Shown in pieces: positions 56,901 to 64,000 of a DNA stretch of 64,000 nt (position 1 is the stretch's first letter; each line of letters starts with the position of its first letter). The translations under genes were made by a program, and so were the position numbers. Under the pieces are notes generated by a model, which had not been told where the DNA came from, ran no database searches, and saw nothing but the letters and a program-made list of their open reading frames with translations. This stretch comes from Choristoneura fumiferana (Eukaryota; Arthropoda; Insecta; Lepidoptera; Tortricidae): assembly GCF_025370935.1 (NCBI RefSeq), contig NC_133501.1, positions 7,121,036 to 7,185,035 of the forward strand, given 5' to 3'.

Positions 56901-59900
56901 AATAAAAGCGTGTAAAAACAAAGAGTTTTGAGTATTCCGTCAGAGATTATCAGAAAATATTGGATACGAATGTTATCTTTTTCAGTAAAACAAAAAAAAA
57001 AATGATGATAAAATTACTTAATTAAACCTACCGAATATACTCAAAAAATGTCATAATAATCGGTCTACCCGTTTCGAAGGCGTTTGGTCACAGCACAGTG
57101 TCACGAGAATTTTCAATATTAAAACGATGTCCCACGGCCAAGTGCGAGTCGGACTCGCGCACGAAGAGTTCCATACCATCATTATTGGTAACAGACGGAC
57201 GGACGCACAGCGAAGTCTCAATGAACTAAAAGAATTTCTTTGCTCACCCGCAACCTTAATTCTTTTAGTTCATTGATTTGGACCTCCTCAAAGTAACGCC
57301 TGATTCAATAAATGAGCGAAGTCTTAGTAATAGGGTTTCCTTTTTACCCTTTAGGTACGGAACTCTAAAAATTATGAAGTTATAGCCAGTAAAACGTTAT
57401 GTGTGACGTGACGCATTGTTCGTCACAGAGTACCGGCGCGTTTCCTTGCGGCGTGTGTCAGCGCCGGTTCAACGCGGCGCCGCGCCGCCGGCGTCACGCC
57501 GCCGAGCACCGCCTCAAGCTGTGCTGCACGCGCTGCGAGTTCGTCGCGCGCACCAGGTAGTGACAGAGCCACGGCGCGTCCCTGCGGCGTGTGTCACGCT
57601 CACGCCGGTCCCGCGCGGCGCCGCGCCGCCGGCGTCACGCCGCCGAGCACCGCCTCAAGCTGTGCTGCACGCGCTGCGAGTTCGTGTATAAGCGTGTATA
57701 AATATCTGATACGACTCAATTTCTAGGGCCGGAAGGACGTGCCGGATATTTTTGCACGCTCCGCTGTGGCAGATATTAATGCTGGTGATTGACAAAGAAA
57801 ATCAATATGAACTTAGTATTGAAAGAAAGAAAGAAAGAATGAAATGTTTATTTTGGCTCCATAAGTACCATCTAAAACTAAGACTAAAACTAGCACTAAA
57901 ACTATGTTACTTGGTGACACGGCAGGAAAAATTGTCAGGAAAAATTGAAAATTGACATCCGATATTGTGAATATTTGGCAATGGGCAGGCCACATCGCTC
58001 GAAGAACAGATAACCGTTGGGGGGGAAAAGTCCTCGAGTGGCGACCACGAACCGGAAGACGAAGCGTTGGCAGGCCTCCCACCAGGTGGACTGACGACAT
58101 CGTGAGAGTGGCGGGAAACCGGTGGACGCAAGTGGCGAGTTGTCGTTCATTGTGGCGTTCTAAGGGGGAGGCCTTTGTCCAGCAGTGGACGTCTTCGGGC
58201 TGATGATGATGATGATGATTGTGAATATTTGTGTGCAGAGAGAAGGCGATGTCTCACTACGCGTGGCACGCCGGCCGCCGGTTCCCCTGCGAGCACTGCG
58301 GGGAGACCTTCGGGTAAGGTCTATTCACTCCTTCGTGAATTAATTTTAAAATACTCAAGGGGCTCCTAGACGGGCCATATTTTCACTGCAATTTGTGGCC
58401 GGCAACTATTGGTGTCCCTCTCTTACTCACATGTTAGACAGGGAAGTAATGGTTGCTTGAAAAAAATCGGTATGGTTACTACCATCGGTTTAGATTTTAG
58501 AGGGTGGGGACGCTCAATTTTAATGAAAATTTGCACTTTAGAGTTGAATATTTTGCAAACAGATCACTGAATCGAAAAATCGTTTTAGCAACCCCCTAAT
58601 GGTTTTAAAAGACCTATCTAACGCCCCCACCCCACACTAGGGTTGGATGAGAAAAAAAATCACCCCCACTTTACGTCTATATTTGTAATTGTACCATTTT
58701 GTCGGCATAGTTTACTTATATATTCGTGCAAAATTACAGCTTTCTAGCATTGATAGTCCTGAGCAAAGCCGCGGACGGACAGACAGACATGGCGAAACTA
58801 TAAGGGTTCCGTTTTTGCCATTTTCGCTACGGAACCCTAAAAAACAGCCTAGTGACAAGGGGTCGTAACCTCCATGGCCTCCTCTGGCCCTTGTAACGTG
58901 AGGCGTGTTCCAGGGCGCTGTCGACGGCGCTGTCGCACGTGCGGCTGCGTCACCCGAGCGCGTGCGCGGCGTGCTCGGCCTGCGGGGAATCCTTCGTGGG
59001 CCCGCGCGGGCTGCGTCTGCACATGCGACGCGCGCACGCCGCTGTGAGTGTTGCCCTTGAGTCCTGATGCTTGTGTCATCAAATAGTCATGTCAGCCGAA
59101 AGACGTCCACTGCTGGACATAGGCCTCCCCCAAGGCCTCCACTCAGACTGGTCTTGTGCATCCACCGCGATCCCGCGATATTAAAGGTCGTCGCTCCATC
59201 TGTTTGGAGGCCTACCGACAGCTCGTCTCCCGGTCCGCGGACGACGCCATTCGAGAACCTTCCTCCATCGGCCATCAGTCTTGCTAGCAATAATACTTAC
59301 TGCTGAGAGGAGGATATACGAGTATATAGTACTTACTTCTGAAAGGAGGATATATATAGTACTTCCTTCTGAGAGGAGGATAGACAGACATGCTTTTGGG
59401 AGGAGGATAGATAGTGCTTGCCCTGAGAAGAGGATAGGTGGTACTTGCTTCTGGGAGGATAGATAGTACTTGCTTTTGGGAAGATAATTGAGCAGAGGAT
59501 AGATAGTACTTGCTTCTGAGCTGAGAGGATAGTTGAGCGGAGGATAGATGGTACATACTTGCTTTTGTTAGGATAGTTGAGCGGATGATAGATAGTACTT
59601 GCTTTTGGGAGGATAATTGAGTGGAGGATAGATAGTATTTGCTTCTGGGAGGATAGTTGAGCGGAGGATAGATAGTACTTGCTTTTGGGAGGATAATTGA
59701 GCAGAGGATAGATAGTACTTGCTTCTGAGCTGAGAGGATAGATGGTACATACTTGCTTTTGGTAGGATAGTTGAGCGGAGGATAGATAGTACTTGCTTTT
59801 GGGAGGATAGTTGAGTGGAGGATAGATAGTATTTGCTTCTGGGAGGATAGTTGAGCGGGGGATAGATAGTACTTGCTTTTGGGAGGATAATTGAGCAGAG

Positions 59901-61723
59901 GATAGATAGTACTTGCTTCTGAGCTGAGAGGATAGTTGAGCGGAGGATAGATGGTACATACTTACTTTTGGTAGGATAGTTGAGCGGAGGATAGATATTA
60001 CTGGCTTTTATAAGTATAGATGGGAGGATGATAGATGGGACTTGCTTCTGGGAGGATAGTTAACGCCATCTAGCGAAGTTTCGCCTCTCAAGAAACCCTC
60101 ATTCAAGCTTGAATTTTTTAATCCTTTTTTTGTGTAAGATGCTTGGGTGTTCTTAGGAGCCGAAAAGCCAGGAGTTGGCGGCGTGGTACTGTTTCTCGTG
60201 CCGCCTCCAGTTCAACAACCAGCAGGCGTTCGACCGCCACAAGACTGTCTCGGGGTGCTCCCCACATTCAAGGTAAGAATAGGAATTATGAACTGCTTGT
60301 TTATTTATCTACAAGCTTTTGTTTAAGTTGCAACGTTGTATTAGCTTCATCCTACAATGTTGTAAATTCGAAAGTTTGTAGTCTTTTTTTAGGGTTCCGT
60401 CGGCAACTAGGAACCCTTATTTTTTGGCCATGTCAGTCCGTCTGTCTGTTTGTCCGCGGCTAAGCTCAGAGACCGTTAGTACTAAAAAGCTGTAATTTGG
60501 CATATTAGTGACGCCGACAAAGTGGTACAATAAAAAAAGTAAAAAATAAATAAAAATAATGTACCCCATATATATCCTCCTCCTCCCATATATGGGGGTG
60601 ATTTTTTTTCTTGATGATCCTGTAGTGCGGGGTGTCATTGGATAGGTCTTTTAAAACCATTGCGGGGTTGCCGAGACAATTTTTACGATTCAGTGATCTG
60701 TTTGCCAAATATTCAACTTAAAAGTGCAAATTTTTATGAAAATCGAGCGTCAGCGATGGTTTTAAAATACCCATCCAACTATACCCCACACTACAAGGTT
60801 GGATGAGAAAATCACCCCCACTAGCTATTGAGAAAAGAAGCATTTTTTTAAATCAAATAGGTAGCTTAGCTGGCAAACGAGCATGTGTAATATAAGGAGA
60901 GGTGGGAGGTGGTGGTCAATAAGACGATATCTGTAGTTGTGCGTAAAGAGAACAAGAACCCTTTTTATTGAGTAAACCTTAGATTATATACATCATGATT
61001 GTCGCTGACACAAGCAATATGCGTTTATGTAGCAGTAAACTATTGTGTTACTGCTAAACACTGAAAGTGGCCTATTGCCATACTACACATGCATGCGGGT
61101 CACCTGATGGTAAGTGATCACCGCCGCCTATGTACTAGTGATCGGGGGTGAGTCGGGGGGTTTTCCAAGTTTTTGTTGGTTAGGTCAGGGTTTCTCAAAG
61201 TGGGGTACGCGAACCCCTAGGGGGCTCGCTATTCGGCGGTAGGGGGTTCGCGACAAGGTTTACGTGATGGTGGCTGCAAGACTGGCAAGATGATTAAGAA
61301 TGGTTTCTGGAGTCTCTCCAAATTTGTTTGTTATTTGTTTCACTTTGTCGTTGGCAAGACGATTCTTACCTATATTTGTTACCTTTTATTAAAATAAATA
61401 ATATACATTACATTTAATAAGTTTTTCCAACAGCCAGTTTTATTACTTTCTTTGCGGAGGGGGGGGGGGGTTCGCTGTCGTCTAGAAACTTTAACAGGGG
61501 TTGGAGGGTTGGAGGGGGGGAGCCATAAGTTTGAGAAATCCTGGGTTAGGTTATGGGGAATGACTCTCTTTCCGTTTCCCGTGTGCCATGTGGCGTGTGG
61601 CGTGTGGCGTGTGGTCTCAGGGCGTGTGCGGAGTGCGGCGAGAGCTGCGCGTCGGACGAGGCGCTGCTGGCGCACCGCCGACTGGCGCACGCGCACGCGC
61701 ACGCGCCCGTCCACTGCCCGATG
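53938..61723 (+). CDS. ZAD-C2H2 zinc-finger gene D (partial at right edge; in-frame TGA)
   Basis: Exons 53938-53992, 54146-54255, 54623-54763, 55382-56563, 57429-57556, 58239-58313, 58914-59043, 60157-60272 and 61621-61723; 680 codons so far, GT..AG and in phase. Unlike A-C the ZAD start is on two exons (leader, then C27 and C30). The second ZAD half has C67 and C70. The codon after its first one reads TGA (54626-54628), where paralogues have Ser. No other acceptor nearby avoids it in frame. Exon 4 (394 codons) is a very acidic Asn/Asp-rich linker, starting with an Asp run, ending in a Lys-rich patch and finger 1. Seven fingers are complete; the eighth begins with Cys-Pro-Met at the last donor. 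Finger 6 is C-x2-C-x12-H-x5-C. It may be a functional gene with a sequence error or rare stop allele, or an early pseudogene. Later exons lie right of the window. Confidence 0.8.
54315..54425. mobile_element. MITE fragment (CCACCAGAGATGTGC family)
   Basis: 'tttctattggttcataacaa' and 'gcacatctcggatggaaaa' mark a half copy in gene D intron 2. Confidence 0.55.
54785..54990 (+). repeat. Dispersed repeat with 'cccgcgggaactatgcaat'
   Basis: Single-arm relative of the inverted repeat 9666-9962. It ends with 'tcgcatttataatattagt'. Gene D intron 3. Confidence 0.65.
55255..55350 (+). repeat. Dispersed repeat ('acgggacaggtgaaactaaa')
   Basis: Shared with 56775-56860 on the other side of gene D exon 4: 'gaatttaacttgcaagattt' and 'cagacagacagac'. 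Confidence 0.6.
57563..57690 (+). pseudogene. Decayed tandem duplicate of gene D exon 5
   Basis: 57563-57690 copies 57422-57550 almost base for base in its second half ('gcgccgcgccgccggcgtca' onward). It carries a small deletion and an insertion in the first half that break the frame through the Cys pair, and has no donor at the end. It lies 7-10 bp after the true exon 5. Confidence 0.8.
57955..58215 (+). mobile_element. RTE-type retrotransposon fragment with (ATG)n tail
   Basis: The ORF reads WQWAGHIARRTDNRWGGKVL, then GRPPTRWTDDIVRVAG, the RTE ORF2 C-terminus. It ends in a (GAT)n tail at 58202-58220, ~20 bp before gene D exon 6. Confidence 0.85.
58446..58840 (+). repeat. ~600-bp dispersed repeat, left-truncated copy
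   Basis: Matches the right two thirds of 27876-28487, ending 'cgctacggaaccctaaaaa' about 70 bp before gene D exon 7. Confidence 0.7.
59085..59285 (-). mobile_element. RTE-type fragment (minus)
   Basis: 'aagacgtccactgctggaca' and 'cctccatcggccatcagtct' are the inverse of an RTE ORF2 tail. Gene D intron 7. Confidence 0.65.
59288..60062 (+). repeat. ~40-bp minisatellite in gene D intron 7
   Basis: About 18-20 units combining 'gaggatagatagtacttgct' and 'tttgggaggatagttgagcg', with higher-order variants. The minus strand is open for ~200 codons by composition only. Confidence 0.9.
60388..60815 (-). repeat. ~600-bp dispersed repeat, inverted partial copy
   Basis: From 'tttagggttccgtcggcaac' to 'cacactacaaggttggatga', with an internal rearrangement. 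Gene D intron 8. Confidence 0.65.
61186..61543. mobile_element. hAT MITE with 8-bp target duplication GGTTAGGT
   Basis: 358 bp, ends CAGGGTTTCTCAAAG and CTTTGAGAAATCCTG-like inverse, flanked by GGTTAGGT at 61178-61185 and 61544-61551. It ends ~75 bp before gene D exon 9. Confidence 0.9.
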
Positions 61724-61799
61724 GTTAGTAATATAGGGTTTGTTTTGTCATAGCTAAGGTTTTACCATGTCTTTTTACAGTTCTGTGTCAAATCCCTCA

Positions 61800-62572
61800 A
61801 AAGAAAAAAAAAGCGGCCAAGTGCGAGTCGGACTCGCCCATGAAGGGTTCCGTAGCAGCAAGTAACATAATATAAAAGTTTCCTTTACTTTACGATTTAT
61901 GACGTATTAAAAAAAACTACTTACTAGATTTCGTTCGTTTCGGTGGAAGTTTGCATAGTAATGTACATACATCATATATTTTTTTAAAGTTTTATCATTG
62001 TCTTATTTTAGAAGTTACAGGGGGGGACACACATTTTACCACTTTGGAAGTGTCTCTCGCGCAAACTATTCAGTTTAGAAAAAAATGATATTAGAAACCT
62101 CAACATCATTTTTGAAGACCTATCCATAGATACCCCACACGTATGGGTTTGATGAAAAAACAATTTTAGTTTCAGTTCTATACTTGAAACGTTTAGGTAT
62201 TTAACTAAATGTAAACAAACTTCAGCTGTCAGATTTGGTACGTTCAAGGATTTTAAACAATTTTACTTATTTATCATTGTAATACAAACTAGACTAAGTA
62301 GTGTATCTCAATACAGAAATGTAAATGTTTAGATAGTATAATGGGGGAATTTCAATATTTAAGACACCAATTGACGTTGTTTTGTTTATATTTAGTTAAA
62401 TACCCATCCAAACCATGTATAAGTATGGGGATTGGGGAACCCCCAAAATTTATTGTTTTTTTTTTCTATTTGTGTGTGAAAATCTTAATGCGGTTCACAG
62501 AATACATCTACTTACCAAGTTTCAACAGTATACTTCTTATAGTTTCCGAAAAAAGTGGCTGTAACATACGGA
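61800..62572 (+). repeat. Dispersed repeat interrupted by the RT element
   Basis: Opens with 'gcggccaagtgcgagtcgga' (also at 57135-57160) and runs to 'ctgtaacatacggac', where the RT element starts. The rest of the repeat is presumably beyond the window. Confidence 0.6.
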
Positions 62573-63909
62573 CTGATAAAGATAATCCCTCTGATTATCG
62601 TCCTGTGTCCATCCTATCAGCGTTTAGCAAAATATTCGAAAAAATAATGCTGACGCAAATGATCTCGCATTTTAATACCCATAAAATCATGCATCCACAG
62701 CAGTTCGGATTCACAAAAGGCAGGTCTACTACAGACGCGGGTCATAGTTTAGTTAAATTCATATTGCAAGCTTGGGAGGAATCACATGACGCTATAGGTG
62801 TATTCTGCGACCTTTCGAAAGCTTTTGATTGTGTGGATCATGATACTTTAATTTGTAAGTTAAATTTTTATGGCATTCGTGGCCTCGCTTTAGAACTCAT
62901 TAAATCTTACCTCACACAAAGAAAGCAAAAGGTAGCGATTAACGGAACGGTATCGGAGGGATCTGTGGTCGAAATGGGAGTGCCTCAAGGATCCATTCTT
63001 GCCCCATTCCTGTATCTTATTTATGTAAATGACCTTACTTATATGGTAAGCCAAAAGTCGGGTATAGTTATGTTTGCTGACGACACGTCTTTACTGTTCA
63101 AGGTTAGTAGAAAAGATACCGACTTCATTGAGCCCAATGAAACCCTGTCCGTGATATCCGCATGGTTTGCTGCCAATAATTTGTTACTAAATCCTAAGAA
63201 AACTAAATGTATTAAATTCTCGTTGATAAATTCATCTAGCTCGAATTCAGTTTCTAATATAAAGTTAAATGGTCAAACTATTGAATTTGTAAAATCAACA
63301 GTATTTTTAGGAATAACGCTCGATTCTAAACTACAGTGGGGACCTCACGTCACAGCAATCGCGGGTAGATTGAGCTCTGCTGCTTTTGCAGTTTGGAAAA
63401 TACGGCAGCTAACCGATGTGGCGACGGCACGGTTGGTGAATTTTGCTTACTTTAACAGCATTATTTCGTACGGCCTTATTTTATGGGGATCTGCTGCAGA
63501 CATTGAGTCAATTTTTATCTTACAAAAGAGAGCAATTAGAGCAATTTATAATTTGAAGACGCGTGAATCTTTAAGATCTTTTTTTAAGGAAACAGATATC
63601 CTAACCCTGCCGTCGCTTTATGTTTTTGAAATAATCATGTATGTTAGGAAGAACATATGTGATTTTCCCACTAACGTCGATAAGCCAAAGGCTACTAGAA
63701 ACACAGGGAAGCTTAAAGTTCCATCTTACAGACTGGCTAAAACCAAAAAGTCTTTTCTGGGAAATTGCATACGTTTTTATAATAAAATTCCAAAAAATAT
63801 TATAAATGAAACGGATACAAAATTCAGATCTATTGTCAAGAAGACATTAATATCAAAGGCGTATTATAAAGTTAATGATTATATCATGGACAGGGATATT
63901 TGGAAATAA
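62341..63909 (+). CDS. Reverse transcriptase ORF of truncated non-LTR element (chimeric N-terminus)
   Basis: The open frame has 522 codons. About the first 77 come from the host repeat by chance readthrough and show no domain. From there the RT palm is clear: DYRPVSILSAFSKI near 85, DLSKAFD near 157, GVPQGSILAP near 213 and FADD near 245, then the thumb and a C-terminal helical region. No frameshift. The ATG at 62341 is not the element's start, so expression of this exact product is unlikely. Confidence 0.82.
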   Translation: MGEFQYLRHQLTLFCLYLVKYPSKPCISMGIGEPPKFIVFFFYLCVKILMRFTEYIYLPSFNSILLIVSEKSGCNIRTDKDNPSDYRPVSILSAFSKIFEKIMLTQMISHFNTHKIMHPQQFGFTKGRSTTDAGHSLVKFILQAWEESHDAIGVFCDLSKAFDCVDHDTLICKLNFYGIRGLALELIKSYLTQRKQKVAINGTVSEGSVVEMGVPQGSILAPFLYLIYVNDLTYMVSQKSGIVMFADDTSLLFKVSRKDTDFIEPNETLSVISAWFAANNLLLNPKKTKCIKFSLINSSSSNSVSNIKLNGQTIEFVKSTVFLGITLDSKLQWGPHVTAIAGRLSSAAFAVWKIRQLTDVATARLVNFAYFNSIISYGLILWGSAADIESIFILQKRAIRAIYNLKTRESLRSFFKETDILTLPSLYVFEIIMYVRKNICDFPTNVDKPKATRNTGKLKVPSYRLAKTKKSFLGNCIRFYNKIPKNIINETDTKFRSIVKKTLISKAYYKVNDYIMDRDIWK

Positions 63910-64000
63910 TTCCGATCCGCATTAGCGATCCCTTCACAAATAGCGAACCTACTGTGTTAAAAATAAAGTTGTGTTAAATACTTGTGATGTATACATGTCA
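62573..64000 (+). mobile_element. 5'-truncated non-LTR retrotransposon, RT domain intact
   Basis: It has no endonuclease and no ORF1, so the element was truncated on insertion. The RT ORF runs to TAA at 63909, then a 3' UTR that continues off the window. Related 3' ends at 391-921 and 44218-44535. Confidence 0.85.

Noticed and set aside
59333..59959. 208-codon minus-strand open frame, Tyr/Ser-rich
   Set aside because: Lies wholly in the ~40-bp minisatellite; repetition without stops explains it.

Overview
This window is eukaryotic nuclear DNA. It is almost certainly from a moth or butterfly (Lepidoptera). The evidence is AT-rich introns with GT..AG splice sites, tRNA-derived SINEs, dense palindromic MITEs, RTE- and jockey/CR1-type retrotransposon debris, and above all a cluster of ZAD-C2H2 zinc-finger genes, a class greatly expanded in insects. 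Species cannot be named from the sequence alone.

The core is a set of four related ZAD-C2H2 genes, here called A, B, C and D. A and B lie on the minus strand in the left part: A is 7248 to 2540, possibly continuing to 213 and off the left edge; B is 28956 to 8604. C (35899 to 51600) and D (53938 to beyond the right edge) lie on the plus strand. A fifth, unrelated-type minus-strand gene (33801 to 31578) sits between the two pairs and is divergent from C. It encodes a protein with 12 canonical C2H2 fingers and no ZAD. A small two-exon THAP-domain gene (13922 to 13117) is nested in a 10.8-kb intron of B.

The four ZAD genes share one exon plan. The ZAD domain is split over two or three exons. 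A large exon follows with an acidic/basic linker and finger 1. After that comes a chain of short exons whose introns mostly cut inside fingers, between the Cys pair and the His pair. Corresponding exons keep length and phase between paralogues (for example 75 nt for exon 5 in all four). I checked each predicted junction by reading frame and by restoration of a C2H2 spacing. C is the most complete: 12 exons, 703 aa, 12 fingers. B lacks one C-terminal exon. A lacks two central exons or ends early. D has an apparent in-frame TGA in its ZAD and runs off the window.

Nearly everything else is mobile or repetitive DNA. It includes an intact-looking two-ORF non-LTR retrotransposon (about 16000 to 20850, minus) inside B, and a 5'-truncated RT element at the right edge (62573 onward) with 3'-end relatives at 391-921 and 44218-44535. 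It also includes three hAT MITEs with exact 8-bp target duplications, several foldback MITE families, SINEs, RTE fragments, and three minisatellites in introns of C and D. The ZAD genes are presumably nuclear DNA-binding factors, with ZAD for dimerisation and fingers for sequence recognition. Their targets cannot be told from sequence.
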